Assembly (NCBI GenBank): GCA_902775485.1
Contig: CACYMJ010000001.1
Span: 1 to 64,000, forward strand
Reading direction: 5' to 3'
Origin: an uncultured Lachnospiraceae bacterium
GTDB taxonomy: Bacteria; Bacillota; Clostridia; Lachnospirales; Lachnospiraceae
DNA length: 64,000 nt
Shown: in pieces, positions 34,708 through 44,419 of the stretch
How the letters are laid out: every line of letters starts with the position of its first letter
Numbering within the stretch: position 1 is the first letter of the stretch
Translations under genes and position numbers: made by a program
The notes under the pieces: model-generated
What the model was told of the DNA's origin: nothing
Database searches by the model: none
What the model saw: the letters and a program-made list of their open reading frames with translations, nothing else

Positions 34708-35676
34708 TCAGATATCCGTAAGCAGTGTTGTCATATTCCTGTACAGACTGTCATGGTCGGTAGATCCGAGTATAACAGATATATATGTATGATCGTTCGG
34801 ACCGTTTGATAACAAAATAAGACAGCTTTTTGCGGCCTTTGTGGTACCTGTTTTGCCACCGATAACATTTACACCGTCCGGAGCGTTCTGATCGCCTTTC
34901 AGATATGCGTTTGTTGTTGATATTTCGATCTTTTTGGGATTACCCTCACGATCCCTGTATTCGCTTTTGTATTCGGTTGAATTGATTATTCTTCTGAATT
35001 CTTCAAACTGCATTGCCGCATTGAACATAAGATAAAGATCATATGCGGTAGTATAGTGTTCTTCGTCGGTCAGTCCGTGAGGATTGGTAAAATGAGTGTT
35101 GGTGGCCCCGATCTTGAGTGCTTCATCATTCATGACCGCAGCAAACTTTTCCACGCTTCCTGAAAGATACTCTGCTATAAGCACACCGGCATCATTGGCA
35201 GAATACATAAGAAGTGCATGCAGAGCCTGATCAAGAGTCATTTTATCCCCTTCCTTTATACCGAGAAGCTGTGCGCCGCTTTCGGTTATAAGGACGTTGG
35301 ATGACGCAGTGAGCGTGTCCTCGAGATGACCGTATTTGAGTGCTATATAGGCTGTCATGACCTTTGTAAGAGATGCCGGATTCATCTTCTGATGAACATT
35401 CTTGGCATATACCGTTTCGCGGCTTGTGGCATCAAACAAACCACCGGCCTCGGCTTCATCTATCGACAGGCTCATTGATTCGAAATCATCATCGCATACA
35501 CATATATCCGAAGCAAACGATCTTACCTCGGGTTTTTCGGGTTTTGATCGTATATTGAACGTTCCGGCAGCCGAATCCGGATCGAAGGCAAATCCCACAC
35601 TGCCCTTACATGCGGTTAATGATAATGAAATTAGTATTCCAAAAGCAATGAGTCGTGCTTTATTTGTACATCTCAC
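34708..35676 (-). CDS. D-alanyl-D-alanine carboxypeptidase, putative lipoprotein
   Basis: Low-molecular-weight penicillin-binding protein (DacF/PBP5 type) that trims the terminal D-Ala of peptidoglycan peptides. The GTG at 35676 fits: GGAG lies upstream, and it gives a signal peptide with lipobox LTAC at Cys23. The upstream in-frame ATG at 35763 would lie deep in mgsA. Active-site motifs are SLTK (Ser102, Lys105), SAN (from Ser159) and KTG (from Lys275) in the resulting 322 residues. It closes the mre-rodA run, overlapping mgsA by 17 bp. Confidence 0.9.
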   Translation of the reverse strand: MRCTNKARLIAFGILISLSLTACKGSVGFAFDPDSAAGTFNIRSKPEKPEVRSFASDICVCDDDFESMSLSIDEAEAGGLFDATSRETVYAKNVHQKMNPASLTKVMTAYIALKYGHLEDTLTASSNVLITESGAQLLGIKEGDKMTLDQALHALLMYSANDAGVLIAEYLSGSVEKFAAVMNDEALKIGATNTHFTNPHGLTDEEHYTTAYDLYLMFNAAMQFEEFRRIINSTEYKSEYRDREGNPKKIEISTTNAYLKGDQNAPDGVNVIGGKTGTTKAAKSCLILLSNGPNDHTYISVILGSTDHDSLYRNMTTLLTDI

Positions 35677-36055
35677 GCCACTCCATATCTCCTCTGTCCA
35701 GTGATTTGATGAGCAGTTCAGCTGTTGCAAGATTAGTCGCAAGAGGGATATTATGCATATCACACAGCTTGACTATATAATTGATATCCGGCTTGTGAAG
35801 GTCGGGAGCAAGAGGATCACGAAGAAAGATCATCAGATCGATCTCATTATGCTCGATCTGTGCGCCGATCTGCTGCTCTCCGCCCAGATTACCTGCGAGG
35901 TATTTATGGATCGAGAGATTGGTCACTTCCTCTATGAGTCTTCCTGTCGTTCCCGTTGCAAAAAGAGTATGCTTGCTTAAAGATCCCCTGTATGCAATAC
36001 AGAAATTCTGCATAAGTTTTCTTTTAGATTCGTGAGCAATGAGTCCAATGTTCAT
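35660..36055 (-). CDS. mgsA: methylglyoxal synthase
   Basis: Converts dihydroxyacetone phosphate to methylglyoxal, a bypass of lower glycolysis. The 131 residues include the phosphate-binding LFATGTTGRLIEE, the GGEQQIGAQI segment, and the catalytic Asp of FLRDPLAPDLHKPDI. It shares one base with the rodA stop. Carriage in the cell-shape cluster is common in Clostridia. Confidence 0.95.
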   Translation of the reverse strand: MNIGLIAHESKRKLMQNFCIAYRGSLSKHTLFATGTTGRLIEEVTNLSIHKYLAGNLGGEQQIGAQIEHNEIDLMIFLRDPLAPDLHKPDINYIVKLCDMHNIPLATNLATAELLIKSLDRGDMEWREMYK

Positions 36056-37188
36056 CAGAATTCCCCCTCGAAATATTCACCGGCCGGTGACTGCAGTTTA
36101 ACGTTTAAAACAAATCCCATTCCGATAAAAAGACTGACAAGACTTGTCAGCCCGTAACTGACAAACGGCAGCGTCAGTCCGGTATTGGGAAGTAATCCCG
36201 TAACAACACCGATATTTATAAAAGTCTGTATTCCGATCAGTCCGGCCATTCCTCCGGCTATTATCTGTCCGCCGACATCCTTTGCCCTTCTTGCGATAAG
36301 GATACAGATTATGGCTATAAGAAACAACAGACCGATAACCACACAGCATCCGACAAAGCCGGTCTCCTCACCTATGACCGCAAAGATAAAATCGGTATGT
36401 GCGGCAGAGATAAAGTTTCCGTTTTTGACCGAAGCAACGACGTTGTTGTTTATGCCCTTTCCGGATAACTGTCCCGAACCGATTGCCGTCATTGCATTTA
36501 ACGTCTGATAGGCTTCCGTGCTTGCATATTCATCAGGATAGAGCCAGGCAAGTATACGTCCTTTATGGTAATCCTTGATAATATGAACGTCATCCCGCAT
36601 AAGATATCTGAGGGCAAGGATGAATGACGGAACACCGATAAGTATCGCACCGCCTATGACTTTCCAGCTGACTCCGCCTATGAACATGATAAGACAGAAT
36701 ACTGAAACGACCATGATCGTTGTTGACAGATCAGGCTGATTGAAGATCAGCGCAGTCGGCGGTATTATCAGAAGAACGCAGGCAACTATCATACGTACAG
36801 TATTGATATTTTCCTTATGTTTCATAATAAACGCGGCATAAAATAAAATCAATAAGATCTTAACCAGCTCTGAAGGCTGGAAACGTATGCCGGCGATCTC
36901 AAACCAGCGCTGTGCTCCGCCGCCCGAATCACCGAACAGTTTGACCACAACCAGAAGACCTATCGATACGGCATAGATAAGCCAGTAAAACTTCAGAACG
37001 AACGAATAACTGATGAAAGAGATCACTATCATCAATATAAGGCCCATGATAAAGCCTTCCTGCTGATGTTTTACATATGATTCGTTCGCGCTGTTTATGA
37101 ACACTATTCCCAGTAAGGAAATACCGGCACATAACAGAACGAGAAGAATATCGTATTTTTTGAAATTATAACCTTCGAACATTATCAA
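36055..37188 (-). CDS. rodA: rod-shape protein RodA (SEDS glycosyltransferase)
   Basis: Polymerises lipid II into glycan during elongation, together with PBP2. The 377 residues hold about ten membrane segments. SEDS landmarks are FEIAGIRFQPSELVKI, NQPDLSTT (the Asp region needed for catalysis), AHTDFIFAVIGEE and the C-terminal LPFVSYG. The gene starts 3 bp after minC; its usual partner PBP2 is broken in this window. Confidence 0.95.
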   Translation of the reverse strand: MIMFEGYNFKKYDILLVLLCAGISLLGIVFINSANESYVKHQQEGFIMGLILMIVISFISYSFVLKFYWLIYAVSIGLLVVVKLFGDSGGGAQRWFEIAGIRFQPSELVKILLILFYAAFIMKHKENINTVRMIVACVLLIIPPTALIFNQPDLSTTIMVVSVFCLIMFIGGVSWKVIGGAILIGVPSFILALRYLMRDDVHIIKDYHKGRILAWLYPDEYASTEAYQTLNAMTAIGSGQLSGKGINNNVVASVKNGNFISAAHTDFIFAVIGEETGFVGCCVVIGLLFLIAIICILIARRAKDVGGQIIAGGMAGLIGIQTFINIGVVTGLLPNTGLTLPFVSYGLTSLVSLFIGMGFVLNVKLQSPAGEYFEGEF

Positions 37189-37191
37189 CCT

Positions 37192-37863
37192 CTAAAAAGG
37201 TATATTTGCAAGAAATTCCTTTGTTATGTCTTCGCAGATCACTCCGTCGGCACCGATGTAAATGATCTTGGCACCGGCGATCTTCCGCAGAAAACCGGCA
37301 TTTTTGGAAAACATCGTACATTTTTGCCCGCATACCGTTACCGTATCGGCCTTTATATCAAGAGCAGCGGCAAATGCGCCTTCATCACCTTTTATACCTG
37401 CGGCAATATCGCCGTAAACGGTACCGAGAATGACAACTGAACCGGCCGCCGAAACGCTCGCTCCGGGATTTACGTCACCGAGTACCACTATGCTACCTTC
37501 GGTTTCAAGATTCTGTCCGGCATGCAGAGTTCCTTTATAAACCGATGTGTTCTCAACTTCCCCGCTTGGTGAAAAAGCATTGGCAGCCTGTATGAACACT
37601 TCGTTTTTCTTTTCATCTCGCTCCATCACGCACAATACGGTGACATGACTGTACTGGCCGAAAGCCTCTATAAGAGCTCTTTCTTCCAGATCTGACAGCT
37701 TTCTGCCGTCAAATGTTATAACGAGTTTGGCATCCCCCAGAAATCTGTCCGATTCGATCAGCTTTTGGGCAAATGCAACATATAACTGCTCAAACGGTAT
37801 CTCGTTGTTAAGGATCAGTTTGAGTCCGTTCGGAAAACTTTTGATGGTTACGGGATCCTGCAT
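37192..37863 (-). CDS. minC: septum site-determining protein MinC
   Basis: Inhibitor of FtsZ ring formation, 223 residues. The N-terminal FtsZ-binding domain covers about 1-95, and the C-terminal beta-helix domain starts near VYKGTLHAGQNLETEGSIVV and continues GDVNPGASVSAAGSVVILG. The C-terminal domain normally dimerises and binds MinD. No minD or minE is next to it: rodA follows after 3 bp. A good GGAAGGTGA site precedes the ATG. Confidence 0.93.
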   Translation of the reverse strand: MQDPVTIKSFPNGLKLILNNEIPFEQLYVAFAQKLIESDRFLGDAKLVITFDGRKLSDLEERALIEAFGQYSHVTVLCVMERDEKKNEVFIQAANAFSPSGEVENTSVYKGTLHAGQNLETEGSIVVLGDVNPGASVSAAGSVVILGTVYGDIAAGIKGDEGAFAAALDIKADTVTVCGQKCTMFSKNAGFLRKIAGAKIIYIGADGVICEDITKEFLANIPF

Positions 37864-37880
37864 GCTATCACCTTCCGTCC

Positions 37881-40659
37881 TTAATCTTCTATTATCTCGT
37901 TCGTTGATTCGGCAGCCACACCGTTTACAAGTTCTTCGACATCTTCGGTCTTGAAATAATAACTCAGTACATCCTTTGAAAGCTGAGCTGCATTTGCAGA
38001 AGTATATCCGTATGCTATACGCGTGGCTACGGTTACCTCGGGATCGTCATAAGGTGCAAACCCGATGAATACGGCGTGATTTGTCCTTGATTTGCTGGTC
38101 TGTGCCGTTCCGGTCTTACCTGCTGTTGCGATCGGGAAACCTTTAAAAGCACCGGCAGTCTCAACAACATGTCTCATTCCCTTGAATATCTGATCCCAGG
38201 TACTGTCGGCAAACAATACGCTGTTCTGTATGCCGGGAGAATTGGACATTATAACAGTCCCGTCCTGGCCGACAACTTTATCAAGAAGTGTATATTTATA
38301 ACACGTTCCCCGTGTGGCTATCTTCGTTCTCTTCCATCTCGATCCCTGTTTTGCTCGTCAGGCCGAACAGATCCGCATATTTTTGCAGACGGTCAAGACC
38401 TCGCTGTTCATCATAGTTTGATGTGTGTGTATTTGTCGCAAGCCTGAAGCCGACTTCATAGAAAAATACGTTACATGAATTTCCTATGGCTCCTATGACA
38501 TCAAGAGGTCCGTGTCCTCCGGGATAAACCCAGCACTGCTTTTTCACGTCAAAGTATTCAAAAACGCCTTCACATCTTATCGTCTCACCTGTATTAACAA
38601 CACCTTCTTCAAGAGCACAGGCTGCCGAACAAGGTTTGAACGTTGATCCGGGTGCAGTCATCTGCTGGGTTGCGTTGTTATAAAGCGGACTTGCAAGATC
38701 AGCGAGAAGCTTCGCATAGTATGCCGAGTCGATGGAATTGGCGAATCTGTTATTATCATACCCGGGATAAGTAACAAGCGCCAGCAGTTCACCGTTCGTA
38801 TTTGCGACGACACAGGATCCCGAACAAGGATCAAGAGCAAGCATTGCCGGAGTGATCTCAAGGTTTGATATCTTATTTATGATAAAATCATACGGCGTTT
38901 TTGCACCCGATTCAAGCAGTGATCTTTCAGCGGCACTGCCATATAATATCTTCTGTTCATAGAGTATCATACACAGCTGTTTCCCGCTGATATTGTTATC
39001 GGCGATCATATATTTGAACATTTTCTTACCGAAACCGCTGTTCTGCGAAAGATCTTCGATTATATAATCAACAAGCTGGGTATATATCTCTTCGGAATCG
39101 GAATACTGGCTGGCCAGATGGAACTTTGTGACGTCGATCCAGTTATTAGCCAGACAGTAATGAAGGTATTCATTAAGACTTATCGTTTCATTTACGGTCC
39201 AGTTGATATATGTACTGTCTTCACGGTCTATAAGATCCGATACCAGAATACCTGTTGACTGTGACATAAGCCTTGAAACGATATAGCTTTCGTAAACCTT
39301 GAGTTCATCACTGAGATTTTTATATTCGGTCTTTGTGGTTAGAAGTTCATCGCGTAATGCCGACAGAACCGATGCCTGTTTGACAAGGAAAGCATCGTAC
39401 ACCTGCCGCTCATACGCTCCGGCATTGTCCTCGGACATATGATCCACGTCTATGACATTATTGTTTATAAGCGCGTAATAAACGTCATCGATCGGTATCA
39501 TCATACGGGATGATTTTACTTCACTGTTGTTATACGTCTTCATGTTGATGATCTTGGATACGAGTATACCGGCGAGCTTTTGCTCGAGCATGTTATACAC
39601 GGCTTTTTGAAGATCAGCATCTATTGAAAGATAAACATCATTTCCGGCCTTCGGATCAACATGGGAGATCGTATCGATGACCTTTCCCATGTTATCGACG
39701 TATATGGCATCTTTACCCTTCTCGCCCTGCAGATACTCTTCCATCGACTTTTCTATTCCGGATTTTCCGACCATGTCCGCACCGTTATAATCGTGCGAAG
39801 ATGACGCGAGTTCGGCAAGATCGTCAGGCGACGCATTTCCCGTATAACCGATTATATGAGCAAAGTACTCGGCATCGTTATACATTCTGAGTGTGTTTAC
39901 TTCGATACAGACCCCCTGCAGTATGTCCGAGTTTTCCTTGATGGCAGCCACGGTCTTTTCATTAACATCGTCTGCAATGACGGTGGACAGGTATTTCTGA
40001 TAACTGTTCGTGGCCAGCTGATAACGGACGGTTATAAGCTTTAAAGCTTCTTCATTGGTGTAACCTTCAAGCGCTATGAAGTCGGAATCCCCCTGCTCGT
40101 CGATAACGGTATGGCCTATACCGTATCTTTTCTGGTCCGCAAGATAAAGGATAATGTCTTCGGGAGTGGAATTTCTCTCACTTGTAGTAAGGTCATCCAT
40201 CGACTTATGACCGTAAACATCAGCAAGAAAACGCGTCAGTCTGGTTCCGGATATCGCAAATTCATATTGCCCGTCATCATTGATTATGATATTAAAATCA
40301 TTTGATACACTGTCACCGCATGATTCCACTATCCTGATGGCACGCATGATTGAATCGTTAAGCAGGGCATTCTTTTTCTTGCCTGATTCGAAGTTATCTT
40401 CTATCGTCACGGCATATGCCAGCTTGTTATAAGCAAGCAGATTGCCGTTTCTGTCATATATGTTGCCTCTGGTACTTTTAAGAGTCGTTTCTTTTTTTAT
40501 CGTCAGTTTAAAGTTATTAAGATAATCCTGACCGTTTATTATCTGCATTATAAAAAGACGTTGTACAAGTACAACTATCAATATGACATAAAATATAAGA
40601 AGTAACGTAAAACGGTTAAAGATCGCATCCTTAAACCATTCCTTTAAATCCGAGAACAA
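37881..40659 (-). pseudogene. mrdA: penicillin-binding protein 2, frameshifted with internal loss
   Basis: Elongation transpeptidase, partner of RodA, in two pieces. Piece one (38296-40659, 787 codons) has the membrane anchor (about 15-36), the dimerisation domain with an unusually long insertion, and Ser672-x-x-Lys675 plus Ser728-Cys-Asn. It runs to KTGIEMEENE, then out of frame to a stop. Piece two (frame +1, first ATG 38249, ends 37881) has the KTG motif in ATAGKTGTAQ. Its frame reads back as IATRGTCYKYTLLDKVV to about 38320. The usual SIGQG...TPLQ stretch between the pieces is missing, about 35-40 residues, so this is a deletion with frameshift and not one lost base. Piece two has no ribosome-binding site. 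Real inactivation and assembly error are both possible. Confidence 0.85.
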
Positions 40660-41166
40660 TCAAATATTCCTTCTTTCCAGATCTTCAAGCCATTCGTTTA
40701 TGTTCAGTATGACCTTGTAGATGATTATCGTCACAAAGATCGTATAAACTATTTCCGGCAGGATTATATGCAGAAAATAATAACCGAAATGAATCTTACC
40801 CTGTATCAGAAATCTGAATACGTAAACAATGAAACAATATACAAGTTCACTGCTTGTTATCAGAAAAACAGGGAGTTTGATATCTTCCGGATAGAATATG
40901 CTCGCAAAAAAACCGTTCAGATAACCTATTACCATATATATAAGGGCATAAAAACCGATCAGTTCACCGAACAGAACATCAAGGATCAGACCGGATATAA
41001 ACCCGGCATACATACCGTCCTTTTTGCCGCGCATGAATCCGAAACATGAAGTCAGAATGATAAGAAAATTGGGAGCAACACCGCCAAGCGGAAGTATGCG
41101 GATCATCGTACTCTGAAGCAGATATCCGATTAGTATGAGTAATAGTACAACTGCTTTTCTGTACAT
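40660..41166 (-). CDS. mreD: rod-shape protein MreD
   Basis: A 168-residue membrane protein with five or six hydrophobic segments, typical of MreD. It links MreC to the elongation machinery. Identification rests on topology, features such as LPLGGVAPNFLIILTSCFGF and, mainly, its place between mreC and mrdA, with near-zero spacing on both sides. Confidence 0.9.
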   Translation of the reverse strand: MYRKAVVLLLILIGYLLQSTMIRILPLGGVAPNFLIILTSCFGFMRGKKDGMYAGFISGLILDVLFGELIGFYALIYMVIGYLNGFFASIFYPEDIKLPVFLITSSELVYCFIVYVFRFLIQGKIHFGYYFLHIILPEIVYTIFVTIIIYKVILNINEWLEDLERRNI

Positions 41167-41167
41167 A

Positions 41168-42031
41168 TCAGTCCTTTGTCTGTTTCATCTGTGTAATAAC
41201 AAGCACGATATCCAGATGTTCGAAATCAACGACCGGTGTCAGGTAACCGGATTTGGTGAGATTGTTTGAATCGCTGTTGATCTCCTTTATATACCCAATT
41301 GAAATTCCCGGAAGGTATTTATCGCTTATCTGGCTGGTCACGATCTGATCGCCTTCCGCAACAGCATCATCTTCATCACGAAGATCGGAAAACTTGATGT
41401 TTCCCTTTGAATAAAGCTCCAGATCGCCGGTCACGATCATTGTATCCGAAGTATTTAAAACCATGGCGCTGATATTTGAATCATCGTCGATTATGGAACG
41501 TACGGTGGCCCAGTTAGGCCCTACCGAGGTTACTATCCCGACTAGTCCGGCTCCGGCCATAACGTTCATATTGACCTTTATACCGTCATTGCTTCCCTTG
41601 TCTATAAGAAACGTGGAATACCAGTTGCCGGCATCCTTACCTATAACACGTGCACCGACAGTGGGATAATCACTGTACCGTTCATCAAGCGCCATAAGCT
41701 GCCGAAGTTCGGCAAGCTCATATTTGTCGGTTGTCAGATCATTGATCCTGATCGTCAGCTGCTTTACCGTTTCCTTCAGTTCTTCATTTTCTATCCTGAG
41801 TTCTTCGAGTTCCCTTATGGATTCGGAACGGTTGAATAACCAGTTCCCGGCATATGAGATTGCCTTTTGAAAAGGTATGACAGTATAACCCGCAACAGTC
41901 TGCGGAACGATACTCATCATGTCGGTTGCATATGAAAGAACCATCATGATAACGCATATAACCGAAAGTGCGAGTAACACATATTTACTCGGAATGTTTA
42001 TTTTGTTCCTGCCGGATCTGTTTCGTGCCAT
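41168..42031 (-). CDS. mreC: rod-shape protein MreC
   Basis: A 287-residue bitopic protein: short basic N-terminus, membrane segment about 16-33, coiled coil about 70-105 (RELEELRIENEELKETVKQL), then beta-barrel domains with GARVIGKDAGNWYSTFLIDKG and the DSNISAMV segment. MreC scaffolds the cell-wall elongation complex outside the membrane. It follows mreB by 11 bp. Confidence 0.95.
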   Translation of the reverse strand: MARNRSGRNKINIPSKYVLLALSVICVIMMVLSYATDMMSIVPQTVAGYTVIPFQKAISYAGNWLFNRSESIRELEELRIENEELKETVKQLTIRINDLTTDKYELAELRQLMALDERYSDYPTVGARVIGKDAGNWYSTFLIDKGSNDGIKVNMNVMAGAGLVGIVTSVGPNWATVRSIIDDDSNISAMVLNTSDTMIVTGDLELYSKGNIKFSDLRDEDDAVAEGDQIVTSQISDKYLPGISIGYIKEINSDSNNLTKSGYLTPVVDFEHLDIVLVITQMKQTKD

Positions 42032-42042
42032 TTTTCCCCTGT

Positions 42043-43053
42043 TTATACGGAAAAGTCTTCCATCGTATATACAATAGGATGGAGACGTTCATTCTTGATT
42101 ATCTGTGAAAGACCGAATGCCACACTTCCCTGTCCGTGAGGCGAAAACAATACCTTCAGGCCGGTGCTCTTTGAGATCAGTGCATGAAGATCTCCGATAC
42201 CGGCACTTCCTCCGGTCAGAAAGATACCTTTTTTGTATATATCCGCTCCGAGTTCGGGAGGTGTACGTTCAAGTATCAGTCTTACATTATCTATTATCGT
42301 TTCAAAGTGTTCATGCATCGCCCTTTCGATCAGAACAGTCGGGATCGTACGTTCAACCGGCAGTCCGGTAACGATGTCTCTTCCGTAAACAACAGCATCC
42401 CGTTGCTCTTTTTCAAGTTCAACGAGATCGATTTTGGTCTGTTCCGCCGTTTTGAATCCGATCAAAAGGTTATATTCCTTTCGTACCATGTTACGGATGG
42501 ATTCGTCGAATTTCTTACCGCCTATCTTTAACAGTTTGGACAGAACTATCCCGCCGAGACTCAGTATTGAGATCTCGGTAGTTTCATATCCGACGTTTAC
42601 AACAAGAAAGCCCTGTGACCTGTGCATGTCAACATCCATACCTATACCGTCGGCAATGGCTTTTTCGACTATATAGATATTCCGGGCTCTTATGTTGGAT
42701 TCTTTTACCAGGTCAACGAAAGCTCTTTTTTCAACTTCGGTTATATCCGTCGGTACGGAAATATAATAATCCGCACTTCTTATATTTCCCTCCATCTCAT
42801 CACTTATAAAATTACGGATGAGTATCTGCATATGATTGATATCCGCGATAACTCCGTATGTAAGCGGAAATGTCACCTTGATGTTATCCGGAGCTTTCTC
42901 GTACATAGTAAAAGCATCGTCACCGTATGCAAACAGATTTCGCCGGTTTTGAATGGCGATCATATTCTTGTGAGAGATGATCCTGTCGGTAAAACCGTTA
43001 TATATTTTTATATTATATGTTCCCAGATCTATTCCGAAAGCATTGACTGCCAA
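42043..43053 (-). CDS. mreB: actin-like cell-shape protein MreB
   Basis: Actin homologue that guides cell-wall elongation, 336 residues. ATP-binding motifs are visible: phosphate 1 GIDLGTYNIKIY, connect 1 near IYIVEKAIADGIG, phosphate 2 FLVVNVGYETTEIS, and the adenosine motif FLTGGSAGIGDL. Amphipathic membrane-binding character near the N-terminus is weak. It heads the run mreB-mreC-mreD-mrdA-minC-rodA-mgsA-dacF. Confidence 0.95.
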   Translation of the reverse strand: MAVNAFGIDLGTYNIKIYNGFTDRIISHKNMIAIQNRRNLFAYGDDAFTMYEKAPDNIKVTFPLTYGVIADINHMQILIRNFISDEMEGNIRSADYYISVPTDITEVEKRAFVDLVKESNIRARNIYIVEKAIADGIGMDVDMHRSQGFLVVNVGYETTEISILSLGGIVLSKLLKIGGKKFDESIRNMVRKEYNLLIGFKTAEQTKIDLVELEKEQRDAVVYGRDIVTGLPVERTIPTVLIERAMHEHFETIIDNVRLILERTPPELGADIYKKGIFLTGGSAGIGDLHALISKSTGLKVLFSPHGQGSVAFGLSQIIKNERLHPIVYTMEDFSV

Positions 43054-43111
43054 TGTTTTTTCCCCGTTTTTCGCAAATTTGATGCATATCCTGCCTGATT
43101 CATATCAGATT

Positions 43112-43140
43112 ATTTTAACATAAGACTTAATTTATGTATA
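43112..43140 (-). promoter_or_regulatory. probable promoter of the mreB operon
   Basis: On the minus strand TAAAAT (43112-43117) is preceded by TGT, an extended -10. TATACA (43135-43140) lies 17 bp upstream as a 4/6 -35. The -35 overlaps the stop region of the upstream gene. Confidence 0.55.
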
Positions 43141-44419
43141 TATCCGCAAGTTTTGCATCTACCATCTTCTGGAGTGATTTCAATATTCCCATTTTGGCAT
43201 GAGGCCATGTCAGCCCTCCCTGAAAATACACTGCATACGGCGGCTTAATCGGCGCATCCGCCGATAATTCTATAGAACTTCCGGATATGAACGCGCCGGC
43301 GGCCATTATCACTTTACTGTCGTATCCCGGCATATCCCACGGTTCGGCCGTAAGATAAGCATCCACGGGAGACGCGGACTGGATACCGTTACAGAATGCG
43401 CTTATCGCTTCGGGAGAACCAAGAGTCAGCGCCTGGATAATATCCGCTCTTTTTGCATCGGCGGCCGGATAAGCATCAAACCCCAATGCTTCGTATATAC
43501 CGGCAGCAAATACGGCGGCCTTGAGCGCACTGATGGTGACAGTGGGTGCAAGAAACAATCCCTGGAACAAGGACCTGTTTATGTCAAGAGTAGCTCCCAC
43601 TTCCTTTCCGAGACCCGGACTGGTAAGTCTGTATGCCGCTTTTTTTATACATTCCTTTGTACCTGCTATATATCCTCCAAGCGGTGCAAGACCGCCTCCC
43701 GGATTTTTGATGAGCGATCCTACGACCATATCGGCTCCGACATCGGAAGGCTCTATGGTTTCGACAAACTCGCCGTAACAGTTATCAACCATTACTATCA
43801 GATCGCTTCGTATGCTCTTTACAAATCTGATAACATTTCCGATCGCCGAAACAGAAAGCGAAGGACGGGTCTGATATCCTTTTGATCGTTGTATGGCTAT
43901 CAGTTTTGTTTCGCTTCTTATTGCACGTCTGATACCTTCTTCATCAAATGATCCGTCCTCATGAAGATCGACCTGACGGTATGTTATCCCGTATTCCGCC
44001 AGGGAACCTGTACCGGGTCTTATACCTATGACTTCCTCCAGAGTATCATACGGCTTGCCGGAGATTGAAAGTATCTCGTCATTCGGTCGAAGCTGGGAAG
44101 AAAGAGCAACGGCAAGTGCGTGTGTTCCGCATGTCAACTGCGGTCTGACAAGTGCATCTTCTGTTCCGAATATCCTTGCATATACTTGTTCAAGGGTATC
44201 TCTTCCGATATCATTGTATCCGTATCCGCTTGAAGGCATAAAGCATGCTTCACTGACACGACATGACTGCATAGCTTCAACGACTTTCAGCTGATTGTAC
44301 TCGGCAACCTTGTCATATTGTTCGAATCGTTCTTTAAGACCGGCCAGGATATTCTCCCCGAACTGATAGACATCCTTGCTGATCCCGCATTTTTCGTATA
44401 TTTTTATGATCTCATCCAT
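43127..44419 (-). CDS. methionine gamma-lyase family PLP protein (YnbB-like)
   Basis: A PLP enzyme of 430 residues in the group called aluminium-resistance or methionine gamma-lyase family proteins. The N-terminal VVEAMQSCRVSEACFMPSSG, the GYGYNDIGRDTLEQVYARIF block, the aspartate MVDNCYGEF and the PLP lysine in SLIKNPGGGLAPLGGY are characteristic. The ATG at 44419 has a GGAAGG site; an earlier ATG at 44446 lies inside miaA. The true substrate is not established for this family. Confidence 0.88.
   Translation of the reverse strand: MDEIIKIYEKCGISKDVYQFGENILAGLKERFEQYDKVAEYNQLKVVEAMQSCRVSEACFMPSSGYGYNDIGRDTLEQVYARIFGTEDALVRPQLTCGTHALAVALSSQLRPNDEILSISGKPYDTLEEVIGIRPGTGSLAEYGITYRQVDLHEDGSFDEEGIRRAIRSETKLIAIQRSKGYQTRPSLSVSAIGNVIRFVKSIRSDLIVMVDNCYGEFVETIEPSDVGADMVVGSLIKNPGGGLAPLGGYIAGTKECIKKAAYRLTSPGLGKEVGATLDINRSLFQGLFLAPTVTISALKAAVFAAGIYEALGFDAYPAADAKRADIIQALTLGSPEAISAFCNGIQSASPVDAYLTAEPWDMPGYDSKVIMAAGAFISGSSIELSADAPIKPPYAVYFQGGLTWPHAKMGILKSLQKMVDAKLADIYIN

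Noticed and set aside
37881-38249. A separate small gene containing KTGTAQ
   Set aside because: It has no ribosome-binding site, its frame continues upstream as PBP2 sequence, and it is plainly the 3' end of the broken mrdA.
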